From an uncultured Dyadobacter sp. (GTDB lineage Bacteria > Bacteroidota > Bacteroidia > Cytophagales > Spirosomataceae), in assembly GCF_946482605.1 (NCBI RefSeq), contig NZ_CAMLSE010000005.1, forward strand, positions 62,001 to 126,000: a DNA stretch of 64,000 nt, written 5' to 3'. The position numbers and the translations under genes were made by a program. Positions within the stretch are counted from its first letter, which is position 1. Each line of letters starts with the position of its first letter. Under the pieces are notes generated by a model that ran no database searches, was not told the origin of the DNA, and worked only from the letters and a program-made list of their open reading frames with translations. Positions 43,470 to 53,278 of this stretch are shown piece after piece.

Positions 43470-45827
43470 ATGCTGGAAAACTATTTCAAAATTGCAATCA
43501 GAAACATCTTGCGCAGGAAGTTTTATGCTGCTGTAAATGTCGGCGGATTAGCGATCGGGCTGGCGGTTTGCCTGACTATTGTTTTTTATGTAAAACATGA
43601 ATTTACCTATGATCGCCATCATGCCAAATCTGACAGGATTATTAGAATTACAACGAAATTTGAAACGCCTGACAAACCGATGCTGGTTGCCAACACTCCG
43701 GTTTTGCTGGCCTCCTACCTGAACAAAGATTATCCTGAGATAGAAAAAACCGCCCGCCTCCAAATTACAGAGGCAATTGTGAAACATAACGAGCAATTAC
43801 AGAAGGAGCAAAATGTTTATTTTTCGGAACAATCAGTCTTGGAGATCTTTTCGTTCACATTTTTGGAAGGAAGCGCAGCAAATGCTTTGAAAAAAAACAA
43901 TACGGCGATCGTTACCCAGAAGTTTGCAGAAAAATATTTCGGAAATGCCCCTGCATTGGGACGGACTATCCAGGTTAATCAAACGCATTACGAAATCACC
44001 GGCGTGTTGGCAAATCTCCCGTCGAATTCAGACTTGAAGATATCGGTCCTGCTATCACGCGACTTTTTAGGCACCAAGGATTGGCTTACGGATGATTTTC
44101 CAGTTTACACCTTTGCACTTTTCACGCAAAAACCTGATTTAAACTCTTTTGACAAAAAACTTCAGGCGTTGAGCCAGCGATACATTCAACCGGAACTTAA
44201 AGCGCAGGGGGCAGACGGATACAAGCTTATTTTTCAGACTGAGCCATTGAAAGATGTGCATTACAGTGTTGGCAAAATGGGCGATACACCTAAGGGCAAT
44301 AAGCAATATGGCTACCTGTTCTCGTTCCTGGCATTGTTCGTGCTCATTATCGCCGTTTTGAATTACATTAATCTCTTAACAGCCACTGCTATGGAGAGAT
44401 CCCGGGAAGTGGGTGTCAGGAAGACGAATGGTGCCACGCGCGGCCAGCTTGTGTCGCAATTTCTTTTAGAGTCCCTGATCATCACCACGATTTCAGTGAT
44501 AATGGGCGCGCTAATCCTGAAAATAGCTATTCCTTTTTTAAACAACCTTCTTCAAATCAGGTTGATCGCGGAATGGAGCAGTATCGCTGCGGCTGGTGTG
44601 CTGAGTATGATAATGATTACCATTCTTGCGGGCGTATATCCGTCATTTATACTGTCATCTTTCAAGCCGGTAAAAGCTTTAAAAGGCACATTGAAATCGG
44701 ACGGGCAGTCCGTGTGGCTCAGAAAAGGGATCACCCTCTTTCAGTTTTCCCTTGCGGTAGCGATGGTTTTCGGCGTTTTGGTTATCCATCAGCAAATGAA
44801 GTTCCTGCGAAATCACAATCCGGGTTTCGACAGAGAACAGGTAATGGCAATTTCCGCTCCCGACGATTCGGCAGGCCGCTCGAAAATGAACGCTTTTGCG
44901 ACAATATTGCGTCAGCAAAGCTATGCCAGGCGGGTCACAGTTGGTTCAAATGTCATGTCGGTTGACGAGACGTATCCTGCGGGCACAACTATTTTCAAAG
45001 CCAATGGCAAGAGAAAAGAGGTGATCAGCAATTACTTTTTTATTGACGAACATTTCCTTTCCACGCTCGACATCAAATTATTGCAGGGCAGAAATTTGTC
45101 ATCAAACCAAGTTTCAGACATTCATGGTGGTTTTATTGTCAACGAGGCATTTGTAAAAATGTCGGGCTGGAAAAACCCCGTTGGAGAACCGATCGATGGC
45201 TTTTTTCACAAAGGTGAAGTGATCGGAGTGGTCAAAGACTTTAATTATCGCTCGCTACACAATGCAATAGAACCCCTGGTGATGGTTTACAATACTTCAC
45301 CCCCTGCTTCCGTAATGATAAAAACCAAACCGGAAAACCTGACTTTGATTCAAAGCGCCTGGAAAAATCATTATCCGGATTTTCCGTTCGAATACAGGTT
45401 TCTGGACAGTACTTTTGAAGCGCAATACAGGAAAGACGGCGTTATGATGACATTGTTTAACATTTTCGCATTCCTAACCGTCTTTGTCTCGTGCCTGGGC
45501 CTGTTGAGTCTCGTCACATTTTCAACCAGCCTGAGAGTAAAGGAAATTGGCATAAGAAAGGTTCTCGGGGCGTCGGTATCAGGGATTGTTGCACTATTGA
45601 CGAGAGAGTATCTAATCATCATCATGATGGCAATCTTACTTGCAAGCCCGCTCGCATTTTATGCTATGAACCAATGGCTCGGCAGCTTTGCTTATCACAT
45701 TGACATCAACTGGTGGTTGTGCCTGCTGGCCGGGCTTATTGCCCTGGGTATCGCCCTGATGACGGTAAGCTTCCATAGTATAAAGGCAGCCCTGGCCAAT
45801 CCGGTCAAGTCATTAAGATCGGATTGA
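43470..45827 (+). CDS. FtsX-like (MacB-type) ABC transporter permease
   Basis: 785 residues with the duplicated layout of this Bacteroidota family: helix 1 (AAVNVGGLAIGLAVCLTIVF), periplasmic MacB domain, FtsX domain 1 (YGYLFSFLALFVLIIAVLNY, REVGVRKTNGATRGQL), a second periplasmic domain, and FtsX domain 2 (LRVKEIGIRKVLGASVSGIV). It ends NPVKSLRSD. These permeases work with a MacB/LolD-type ATPase in lipoprotein, peptide or envelope-stress transport. No ATPase is nearby, so it must use one encoded elsewhere. It is the intact counterpart of the interrupted gene at 11531-13912, and its ITLFQFSLAV shows which residue the amber codon there replaces. Confidence 0.93.
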   Translation: MLENYFKIAIRNILRRKFYAAVNVGGLAIGLAVCLTIVFYVKHEFTYDRHHAKSDRIIRITTKFETPDKPMLVANTPVLLASYLNKDYPEIEKTARLQITEAIVKHNEQLQKEQNVYFSEQSVLEIFSFTFLEGSAANALKKNNTAIVTQKFAEKYFGNAPALGRTIQVNQTHYEITGVLANLPSNSDLKISVLLSRDFLGTKDWLTDDFPVYTFALFTQKPDLNSFDKKLQALSQRYIQPELKAQGADGYKLIFQTEPLKDVHYSVGKMGDTPKGNKQYGYLFSFLALFVLIIAVLNYINLLTATAMERSREVGVRKTNGATRGQLVSQFLLESLIITTISVIMGALILKIAIPFLNNLLQIRLIAEWSSIAAAGVLSMIMITILAGVYPSFILSSFKPVKALKGTLKSDGQSVWLRKGITLFQFSLAVAMVFGVLVIHQQMKFLRNHNPGFDREQVMAISAPDDSAGRSKMNAFATILRQQSYARRVTVGSNVMSVDETYPAGTTIFKANGKRKEVISNYFFIDEHFLSTLDIKLLQGRNLSSNQVSDIHGGFIVNEAFVKMSGWKNPVGEPIDGFFHKGEVIGVVKDFNYRSLHNAIEPLVMVYNTSPPASVMIKTKPENLTLIQSAWKNHYPDFPFEYRFLDSTFEAQYRKDGVMMTLFNIFAFLTVFVSCLGLLSLVTFSTSLRVKEIGIRKVLGASVSGIVALLTREYLIIIMMAILLASPLAFYAMNQWLGSFAYHIDINWWLCLLAGLIALGIALMTVSFHSIKAALANPVKSLRSD

Positions 45828-45904
45828 CTTCATAAAAGTACATGAGGTTCCTCGCCGCGTGGGTGCATGCGATCGTGAGGAATAGAATTGGTTCAATTCA
45901 AAAT

Positions 45905-46468
45905 CTATTCAGCAAACCTTTTCATATATTCTTCCATTAAACCTGGCCGTAAATTATACATATACCTTACGACGATCTTTCTTTCCCCCTGCGCAACCCC
46001 AATAGTTAATTCGTCATTAACAGTGAGGAGCCCCCACCTGGAATTGGGCTTACCGGATGCAATAGACGTTTTCTCATATTCCGGAGATTCGGTCAGCACA
46101 ATTTTCCTATGATATGTTGCCTCCAAATTTTGACGCAGCGAGTCCAGTACGCGGGGACTATTCGCAAACCTGAACGCGTAGGAATGCAGTTTCCGGGGAA
46201 ACAATACCTCCTTATACTGTGATCCATTGTCAAAATCCCCGTCCGCATAGTGGTAGTACAGGATGACTTCACTTCCATCCGCATATTCCTTATAGTAATA
46301 TCCGGGTGGCTTGTAATCCAGTTGATATTTTGTCACTGCTTCACCTACGTTGGCAGGAAAAACCCAGTCTTTATTGTTCATTCGAAAAGAAACTGGCTTG
46401 GTTTCCGAGGGCAGGATCCAAAGGACAGATCCCAATAATGCAGCGCAAAGGATGAATATCAATTTCAT
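45905..46468 (-). CDS. Small exported protein of unknown function
   Basis: 187 residues beginning with a signal peptide or membrane anchor (MKLIFILCAALLGSVLWILP). The rest is beta-rich and aromatic (YKPPGYYYKEYADGSEVILY), with no motif I recognise and no cysteine after the signal. It is probably periplasmic. It converges with the FtsX gene; a weak hairpin TTCCTC...GAGGAA lies between them at 45848-45882. Nothing in its neighbourhood points to a function. Confidence 0.7.
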   Translation of the reverse strand: MKLIFILCAALLGSVLWILPSETKPVSFRMNNKDWVFPANVGEAVTKYQLDYKPPGYYYKEYADGSEVILYYHYADGDFDNGSQYKEVLFPRKLHSYAFRFANSPRVLDSLRQNLEATYHRKIVLTESPEYEKTSIASGKPNSRWGLLTVNDELTIGVAQGERKIVVRYMYNLRPGLMEEYMKRFAE

Positions 46469-46843
46469 GAAGTGGGTTGTCCGTTAAATGCTCCTTGTGT
46501 CCGTCTTCGATTAAAAGACCCAAATTGCACCCTGAAATGACGCACACCCAATGAAAAATTCTGCACTCCTGGCGTTTTCCCGCATGCGTTTTACCAACGG
46601 AAGTGCTGATACTTAAAAAATTAACTTCGTGCATTCCGGCGTTGCATATTTCGCATCTAAGCGATTGTACAACTTCCAGACGGAAACCATGAGAAAAAGG
46701 ATATCGTATATTTTGCTCTGTCTGGCATGGTAAGCTTGTCAGGCAGGCACTAAAAATCAGCTTTCAGGTCTTTGCCTGTGAAGCAAAAACGCTGGCAACT
46801 TTTTAAGACAGACGCGCCACTGCAACGCTTGCTTTTGCGTCTG
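46469..46843. other. 375-base intergenic region with a lipoprotein-gene remnant and a hairpin
   Basis: On the plus strand at 46689-46781, MRKRISYILLCLAW is followed by a TAA and then in frame by ACQAGTKNQLSG before another stop. It reads like a lipoprotein signal peptide broken just before its lipobox Cys, so a decayed gene is plausible. An inverted repeat CAGACGC (46809-46815) / GCGTCTG (46837-46843) starts directly after the MFS stop. It lacks a T-run, so it is a weak terminator candidate for that gene. Confidence 0.45.
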
Positions 46844-48172
46844 CTAAATGGGAGTCTCGTCATTGGGAGCATAAATACGCCGTGTTACAGCGTCCGAAAC
46901 CCGCTTTCTCCATTCGAGTTTTTTGAAGCCCCGCGTGGCATAGTACAGTAAATACATATAGCAGATAATCAGCACCAGCAGCGAAACCTGCGGTGTGGCG
47001 GGATACAGGTCGATCAGGCTTCCGAATACCAGTGGAAAAATACCTCCGCCGATCACCGACATCAGCAACAGCGCCGACCCGATCTTGGTGAACTTGCCCA
47101 AATTGCGGATCGCCAGGCCCCAGATCGTCCCCCAAAGCATTGCCGCCCCGAAACCGGTAGCGATGAGGCAATAAATGGAGACAATACCGGTGGTGAAGCA
47201 CGCCGCTGTCACCAGCACGATGCCCGCGAGCGCGCAATATTTTAATGCCGCCTGCTGGGAAAACCATTTGGGGATCAGCACCGTACTTGCCACATAGCCA
47301 ATCAGCATGGCATACAGGGAATATTCTGCGAAATGCCTCGACTCCTGCAAGGAAATTCCCAGCGACCGGCTGTATAAAATAATGCCGTCGATCGGGATCA
47401 CCTCGCAGCCCCCAGCCATCAGGAGCGCGATTACACCGAGTACGAGATATGGATACTCGGATACGGATGCTTTACCTTGCTCCTGTTGGGTCAGGCCCGG
47501 GACCTCCTCTTCTTCGCGTTCCTGCGCTTCGGGAAGCCGTGAGAAAAACACCATGAGCGCCAGCAGCGCAAGTATTCCTGTAATGACCAGATAGGGATTC
47601 ACCACCTTCAATACATATTCATCCAGGATCACGGTCTTTTCCGCAGCGCCGGCGGTAGAAATCCGGGCAACAACTGCGTCGGCATTCAAGAGAAAAATGG
47701 CACCCAGTATGCGCTGGCTCAATATTCCGGCTGTCTTGTTAGCCACGCCCATGAAACCGATCCGCTGGGCCGTACTTTCGACGGGGCCGATCATCGCCAC
47801 ATAAGGGTTGGCGGCAGTCTGCAGAAGCGCCAGGCCGGTACCGGTCACAAACAAACCAGCCAGGAAAAGCAGATAGGTACGCGCATACGCCGCCGGGATA
47901 AACATAGCCGTTCCCAGCGCCATGACCAGCAAACCGATCACCATCCCCTTTCGGTAACCCGTATGTTTCAAGATCCATGCGGAGGGTATTGCCATAAAGA
48001 AATAGGCAATGTAAGAAGCAAATGCCACCAACAGCGACTCGAAGTTGGTAAGTTCCAGGCATATCTGAAAGTACGGGATCAGGATGCCATTGACCCACGT
48101 GATGAAGCCGAAAACAAAGAACAGGATAGCGATGATGGTAAGCGGATATACATAGGATCTTGCTCTGGTCAT
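46844..48172 (-). CDS. FucP-type sugar:proton symporter (MFS)
   Basis: 442 residues with twelve hydrophobic segments. The family signature is clear at the N-terminus: IIAILFFVFGFITWVNGILI and IPYFQICLELTNFESLLVAF, then ASYIAYFFMAIPSAWILK, TGTGLALLQTAANPY and GFMGVANKTAGI. This family carries fucose, glucose/galactose or N-acetylglucosamine across the inner membrane. The second half contains CEVIPIDGIILYSRSLG. It lies downstream of the SusC/SusD genes on the same strand but beyond a strong terminator hairpin, so it is partly uncoupled. The neighbourhood implies that at least one product of the locus is a monosaccharide. Confidence 0.9.
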   Translation of the reverse strand: MTRARSYVYPLTIIAILFFVFGFITWVNGILIPYFQICLELTNFESLLVAFASYIAYFFMAIPSAWILKHTGYRKGMVIGLLVMALGTAMFIPAAYARTYLLFLAGLFVTGTGLALLQTAANPYVAMIGPVESTAQRIGFMGVANKTAGILSQRILGAIFLLNADAVVARISTAGAAEKTVILDEYVLKVVNPYLVITGILALLALMVFFSRLPEAQEREEEEVPGLTQQEQGKASVSEYPYLVLGVIALLMAGGCEVIPIDGIILYSRSLGISLQESRHFAEYSLYAMLIGYVASTVLIPKWFSQQAALKYCALAGIVLVTAACFTTGIVSIYCLIATGFGAAMLWGTIWGLAIRNLGKFTKIGSALLLMSVIGGGIFPLVFGSLIDLYPATPQVSLLVLIICYMYLLYYATRGFKKLEWRKRVSDAVTRRIYAPNDETPI

Positions 48173-48222
48173 ATTGGGGTCGGTTGGTTGCGTCGGGTTT
48201 TGTCAAAAATAGAAAAAAGCAA

Positions 48223-48258
48223 ATATCCCGGCGGCAACGCGGTGTCGCGCCGGGATAT
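48223..48258 (-). terminator. Rho-independent terminator after the SusC/SusD genes
   Basis: Arms ATATCCCGGCG (48223-48233) and CGCCGGGATAT (48248-48258), perfect over 11 bases. On the minus strand it is followed by TTGCTTTTTTC. It lies 17 bases after the SusD stop and 50 bases before the MFS start. Confidence 0.88.
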
Positions 48259-48275
48259 ACTTGCCATTCCATCGC

Positions 48276-49853
48276 TTAATTTTTATCCCACCAGAGCGGC
48301 GTACTCGCTTTGTCTTCTCCTTTCAGGAGCTGCAATGCTGCGGTTACCGCGGCGGAATTATTTTGTTTTTCACTGTCAATGAAAGGAAATCTACGGATAA
48401 ACTGCGTAGCCGGAACGTCTGGGTTTACCGAGTTGACCACATGATAAAGCTTCGGATAAAGCGATCGGCGGAATTCAGCCCACGCTTCCAGGCCGTCGGG
48501 GTACAGCGCAAGCCATTTCTGGGTGCCAACCTGCTCGCGCTGAATTGCCTCCGTTGCGCCCCATTTTACCGGAATATTGCTGACGGCCGGCGAATTTTGC
48601 GAATCGCCAGGGGCAATGGGCGTCGTGGTACCGCTTATATAGGCTTCAACTACAGAACCGCTGTAACCCCAGGTAGCCATCGACTGCCGGATACCGTCGT
48701 CGTACAGCTCCTTCGCCGTGCCGCCCATGTTCCAGCCGTTGAGCGCCCCTTCCGATCTCAGGAAATACGACTCACCCGCGTGCATGATATCCGCTTTCAC
48801 AGCCAGAATGTTCTCCCATCCGGAACCGGTACCCGTATTACGTACCCATCTCGCACCGATGTTCGAGTTGTTGTCATTGGTATTCAGCGGCTCGATCAGC
48901 TGGGCAGGGCTCAAACCATTCCGCAGCCCCTCGTATGTTTTCGTGCTGAACGCCGGTTGGAAGAACACTTCCATACGCGGATCCTTATACCCTTTCAGAA
49001 TGGACTCCATCGTAGCGCTCATCCGGAATTCACCCCAGGCCGCGATCCTCGACAGGCCATTCGCATCTGCACTGCTTACCGCCGTCCGCACCATCATAGC
49101 GTCTTCGGTAGCGCTGGTCAACACACCTCCCGCTACGGCGGCCTCCGCTTCCTTCTTCGCCCGGGCGGGGTCTACTTTTGAAATACGCATCGCGAGACGC
49201 AACCGCAAGGTATTTGCAAATTTGATCCATTTGTTCACATCGCCGGAGTAAATGATATCCCCAGCCCCGAAAGGTTTCTCGGCCGTTTTACCCTTCAGGA
49301 TCGTCACGGCGGCGTCGAGACGCTTGAAAAAATCGTCATAGATCACATCCTGTGCGTCATACTTGACACTTTGTGCGGGGATACCCGCATCGAAATAGGG
49401 AATGGGGCCGTAATAATCGGTGACGCGGTGAAACGAAAATACCCACCAGATACTTGCCAGGGAATATTCAGCGCTGTTCGGATCGTTGTTTTCAAACAAA
49501 GTCCTCAGCTGGGGTACCACCTGAATGTAGATCGGGTTCCAGTGCGAATTGATCCATGACATATTGGTAAAATACCTGTCCGACTGAAAGTTGGCGGTAG
49601 TTGTCGCGAAATACTGGGCGTAAAGATCTGCAAAAAGGTTGGTGGCTGTCTGGTAAGAGGGATGATAAGACCCCTGGGACAACGCCTGGGAGAATAGCTT
49701 CGGATACTCCGCCGGCGTCAACTCCACGAGTGCCGTTTTGCTCTTGTTCATTGCCTCGAAATCGTCGGTACAGGCTGCGGCGAACATGCCCACCAAACCC
49801 ATTGAAGCCACTCCGAGGACTTTCCTTAATTTCAGTTCTATATTTCTTCTCAT
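48276..49853 (-). CDS. SusD/RagB-family (SusD-like 2) outer-membrane lipoprotein
   Basis: 525 residues with a lipoprotein signal ending GMFAAAC (Cys28). The mature N-terminus has TPAEYPKLFSQALSQGSYHP and ATNLFADLYAQYFATTTANF, the pattern of the SusD-like 2 subgroup, and helices such as WIKFANTLRLRLAMRISKVD. It ends LKGEDKASTPLWWDKN. This subgroup often pairs with SusC proteins for peptides or other non-starch substrates. The gene starts 36 bases after the SusC stop and ends at a strong terminator. Confidence 0.93.
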   Translation of the reverse strand: MRRNIELKLRKVLGVASMGLVGMFAAACTDDFEAMNKSKTALVELTPAEYPKLFSQALSQGSYHPSYQTATNLFADLYAQYFATTTANFQSDRYFTNMSWINSHWNPIYIQVVPQLRTLFENNDPNSAEYSLASIWWVFSFHRVTDYYGPIPYFDAGIPAQSVKYDAQDVIYDDFFKRLDAAVTILKGKTAEKPFGAGDIIYSGDVNKWIKFANTLRLRLAMRISKVDPARAKKEAEAAVAGGVLTSATEDAMMVRTAVSSADANGLSRIAAWGEFRMSATMESILKGYKDPRMEVFFQPAFSTKTYEGLRNGLSPAQLIEPLNTNDNNSNIGARWVRNTGTGSGWENILAVKADIMHAGESYFLRSEGALNGWNMGGTAKELYDDGIRQSMATWGYSGSVVEAYISGTTTPIAPGDSQNSPAVSNIPVKWGATEAIQREQVGTQKWLALYPDGLEAWAEFRRSLYPKLYHVVNSVNPDVPATQFIRRFPFIDSEKQNNSAAVTAALQLLKGEDKASTPLWWDKN

Positions 49854-49889
49854 GATATTTCAAAATTTAAAATACAAAGTACCCCTCTG

Positions 49890-52800
49890 TTAAAAACTGA
49901 GTTTAAGGTTTAATCCTACGGTTCTGGACGAAGGGAGGTTACCGTAATCGAGTCCCTGGAAGTTGCCTGCACCCAGGTTCATGTCGGGATCAAACGGCAG
50001 CTTCCGTTTGGCCAGACCTGGAATATCCAGCTTCGCGTGGCCTCTGTACAGGAACAAAAGGTTGCGGGCGGTGAGGGACAACCGGGCATTCTTGAAGAAA
50101 AAGCCCGCAGCGAACGGAATTTTGTAACCCAGTGTGAGTTCCCGCAAGCGGAAATTAGTAGCTGAGTAGGTAAAGAACTCTCCCCACGAATAACGACCCT
50201 GCGAGACAGTTTGCCAGAAGGTCTCCGCATTAATGGCTGTCGTGTTGGCCGCGCCGTCGGCTTTTACGGCCGGCAACACCCATCCTCCCTCGCGGTATTG
50301 TTCGGTATAGTCGGCGTTGCCGTCGAAAGCAAGGTTCGCCTCGGTACCCGAAGTAACCACACCCCCTACCCGGCCGTCCACCAGGAAGGAGAATACAAAA
50401 TTCTTATAGTTAAATGTGTTGTTCCAGCCCAGCGTAAATTTCGGATTATAGTTCCCGATCACCGAGATCGGCCCCACGGCAGGTACACCCGCAGCAGTGA
50501 CAACGTATTGTCCCTTCGCATCTCTCAGCCAGGTATTTGCTTCCATGTCCCCGAACGAACCGCCTTCGGTAACCACCGGCGAGGCGGAGCGGATACCGCT
50601 ACCCAGACTCACTTTTTTAATGCTTTCATGCAGGTAAACCACCTTATTGATGTTGCGGGCAAAGTTCACACTCGTCTCCCAGGAGAACTTGCCGCCTTTT
50701 AAAGGGCTGGCCGACAGGATGATCTCTACACCCTTGTTATTGACTTTACCCGCATTGATCACCTGCGTGTTATACCCCGACGGCGCAGCGAGCGGAAGCG
50801 ACAGGATCTGGTTGACGGTATTGCTATTGTAGTAGGTCACATCCAGACCAAGCTTTCCATTCAATACCCTGAAATCAATCCCGAATTCTGTTGCCGACGA
50901 AATTTCCGGTTTCAGGTTGGCATTGGGCAGGGTGGTGTTACGCGAAATATAGCCAATGCTGCCACCGGCGGTAAAGGCATAAAAAGGATCCAGCTGATAA
51001 GGGCTTGTATCGTTACCCACCTGCGCCCAGGACCCGCGAATTTTGGCAAAACTGATCCAGGCCGGCAGGGTCATGGCATCCGACAGGACAAAATTTCCTC
51101 CCAGCGAGTAGTAAGTGTAGGAATATGGATTAGGAAGTGTGGATGACCAGTCGTTGCGAACAGACGCATCGAGCGTGAGGTAATCTTTGAAAGAAAATGA
51201 TGCCGAACCGAAAACATATTGGAGCTCTTTTTCCGAGAAGGCCGAAACCTTGGTAAGGTTGGTGGCGAATGACAGGTCGAATTTGTTGATTACGGAGAGA
51301 CCTGTCGCCAAACCACCCACTTCCGAATATTTATTATAGGTAGAACCGGCCCCGAAATTGTAAGTCAGGCCCGATTTTTCGCCGATCTTGTGGTTCCCGG
51401 AGAAAATAAGGTCCATATTCCGTTCCAGCGTTTTCCCGTCGAAATTCTCATAGTTCCCGCCGGCAGCCGCATACAGGAGCGTATTGTGTGAATAGCCACG
51501 CTCGTACTCATCCACGTAGGTATCATAACTGATCCTGCCCTGTACATTCAGCCATTGGGCGATCTCGTATTTGGCCGAGCCGAGAATAATGGAACGGTCC
51601 CGCTTTTCACGGCCAAAAGTTTTGTTGAGCGTCCAGTAAGGATTCATGTAGATACCTGAGCTGGTCCAGTACGTGGGTGTCCCGGCCCCGGTCTCGTAAG
51701 CTTTGTACGCTTTTAGGTCTACACTTCTTGGTGTTTTGAGCAAGTTCATGATCGGCCCGCTGTTCTCGCCCGAATAGGGTTTGTTCTTAATGTCCTGATT
51801 AATGTAGGTTATCTTGCCGTCCACACTCAGCTTTTTAGTCAGGTTAGCACTGATCCGCAGATTGAGGGTATTCCGTTGCAGGTCGTTGTTGGGGATAAGA
51901 CCCTGGTTTTTGTTGTAGGTGTACGACATGTAAGTCTGAATGTTTTCACTTCCACCCGATAACCCCACCGAGTTGTTCGTCGACACCCCGTTCCGGTAAA
52001 AACTCCTGATATTGTCCGGATACGTCGTCGCTTTTGCCCCCCAGCTTCCCGAAGCATTTTCACTGGATTTGCCGCCGGCACCCTGCCCGTAAGTATTTTG
52101 CAGGCTGGGCAGCAGCAGAGGCGATTCTATCGAGACTCCCGAGTTGATGTCGGTGCTGATCTTACCCGCTTTCCCTTTTTTGGTAGTGATCATGATAACC
52201 CCGTTCGCCGCCCTGCTGCCATAAAGGGCCGACGCGGCGGGGCCTTTCAATACATTCATCGATTCGATATCGTCGGGGTTGATGTTGGCCGCACCATCAC
52301 TGCGGTTCACCCCCCCGAAATCTGAGTTTACCTGGTTTCGTACCGAGTTGTCGATCGGCACGCCGTCCACAACAAACAACGCATTGTTATTCCCCCCAAT
52401 CGAGCGGTTACCTCTCAGCGTTACGCGGGTAGCCGAACCCGGACCCGATGAGCCCTGCGTCACCACGATACCCGCCACTTTACCCGTCAGCGTGTTGACA
52501 AAGTTTGCGTCACGAACATCCGTTAGCTGCTTGCCCGATAGCTGCTGGGTCGCATAAGTGAGCGTTTTAGCACTTCTTTCGATCCCCAGGGCGGTCACCA
52601 CCACCTCACCGAGCTGAGTGGCGTCTTCTTTAAGGGTGACGTTGATGACCGACCTCCCGGCCACGGCTACATCCTGGGAAGCATACCCGATGAAAGAAAA
52701 AACCAATGACTCGGATGCGGATGGTACAGATAGGCTGTAAGCGCCTTCGGTGTCCGTCGAAGTCCCTTTGGTCGCGCCCTTGATGAGCACATTTACGCCT

Positions 52801-52958
52801 GGCAGCGGTGCCCCTTTGTCGTCTGTCACTTTGCCGCTTACTTTCAATTCCTGCCCCACAGCCTTCGAAACCAAACCCGCCGCGAGCAACATCAAAACAA
52901 GCAAGATCCCGGACCTCAGAGGAACGGCACAGGCCCGGTTCCTAAAAGTACAATTCAT
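49890..52958 (-). CDS. SusC/RagA-family TonB-linked outer-membrane transporter
   Basis: 1022 residues from the ATG at 52958, which precedes a good signal peptide (SGILLVLMLLAAGLVSKAVG); a GTG at 53000 is also open, but a promoter-like TATGTTTG overlaps it. A carboxypeptidase-regulatory-like domain (LKVSGKVTDDKGAPLPGVNV) is followed by a TonB-box-like LGEVVVTALGI, a plug with the SusC signature (NALFVVDGVPIDN, ADGAANINPDDIESMNVLKG, GSRAANGVIMITTKKGK) and a barrel ending GLNLKLSF. It imports the ligand captured by the SusD protein encoded next. It probably works with the enzymes of the upstream operon, although a terminator separates the two units. Confidence 0.95.
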   Translation of the reverse strand: MNCTFRNRACAVPLRSGILLVLMLLAAGLVSKAVGQELKVSGKVTDDKGAPLPGVNVLIKGATKGTSTDTEGAYSLSVPSASESLVFSFIGYASQDVAVAGRSVINVTLKEDATQLGEVVVTALGIERSAKTLTYATQQLSGKQLTDVRDANFVNTLTGKVAGIVVTQGSSGPGSATRVTLRGNRSIGGNNNALFVVDGVPIDNSVRNQVNSDFGGVNRSDGAANINPDDIESMNVLKGPAASALYGSRAANGVIMITTKKGKAGKISTDINSGVSIESPLLLPSLQNTYGQGAGGKSSENASGSWGAKATTYPDNIRSFYRNGVSTNNSVGLSGGSENIQTYMSYTYNKNQGLIPNNDLQRNTLNLRISANLTKKLSVDGKITYINQDIKNKPYSGENSGPIMNLLKTPRSVDLKAYKAYETGAGTPTYWTSSGIYMNPYWTLNKTFGREKRDRSIILGSAKYEIAQWLNVQGRISYDTYVDEYERGYSHNTLLYAAAGGNYENFDGKTLERNMDLIFSGNHKIGEKSGLTYNFGAGSTYNKYSEVGGLATGLSVINKFDLSFATNLTKVSAFSEKELQYVFGSASFSFKDYLTLDASVRNDWSSTLPNPYSYTYYSLGGNFVLSDAMTLPAWISFAKIRGSWAQVGNDTSPYQLDPFYAFTAGGSIGYISRNTTLPNANLKPEISSATEFGIDFRVLNGKLGLDVTYYNSNTVNQILSLPLAAPSGYNTQVINAGKVNNKGVEIILSASPLKGGKFSWETSVNFARNINKVVYLHESIKKVSLGSGIRSASPVVTEGGSFGDMEANTWLRDAKGQYVVTAAGVPAVGPISVIGNYNPKFTLGWNNTFNYKNFVFSFLVDGRVGGVVTSGTEANLAFDGNADYTEQYREGGWVLPAVKADGAANTTAINAETFWQTVSQGRYSWGEFFTYSATNFRLRELTLGYKIPFAAGFFFKNARLSLTARNLLFLYRGHAKLDIPGLAKRKLPFDPDMNLGAGNFQGLDYGNLPSSRTVGLNLKLSF

Positions 52959-52987
52959 CCATCTGAATGAGCCTAGTAAAGAATATC

Positions 52988-52995
52988 CAAACATA
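52988..52995 (-). promoter_or_regulatory. Possible -7 promoter element for SusC
   Basis: Minus-strand TATGTTTG, an exact TAnnTTTG match, about 30 bases before the ATG at 52958. At the -33 distance the sequence is GTTC rather than TTG, so the match is partial. Confidence 0.33.
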
Positions 52996-53223
52996 ATCAC
53001 ACCTTTGTTTACCTGAACGATACATTATTTCGAGAATTCCATCAATCGCAATATTAAAGTTTATCAATACCAAAAGCTGATACTATTATATGCCATTGTC
53101 CTACTATTCTTCAAATTTGAAACTCATGGTATACTTGGGTATGCGTGCCCATCCCGCAAAAGCACTGCGGACGACCGGGGGCAGACTTTGGGAATAAAGT
53201 CAAAACCGCTTGCTGGTAAAGAA

Positions 53224-53258
53224 AAAGAGTCCCAGGATCACATTTCCGGAGACTCTTT
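53224..53258 (-). terminator. Rho-independent terminator ending the eight-gene catabolic operon
   Basis: Arms AAAGAGTC (53224-53231) and GACTCTTT (53251-53258), with additional CC/GG pairing inside. On the minus strand the stem is followed by TTCTTTACC. It lies 20 bases after the sugar dehydrogenase stop. Confidence 0.8.
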
Positions 53259-53278
53259 ACTTATGGAGCTTGTGGCGG

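Noticed and set aside
45848..45882. TTCCTC...GAGGAA inverted repeat between the FtsX and exported protein genes
   Set aside because: Only six base pairs with a long loop and no T-run; not called as a terminator.
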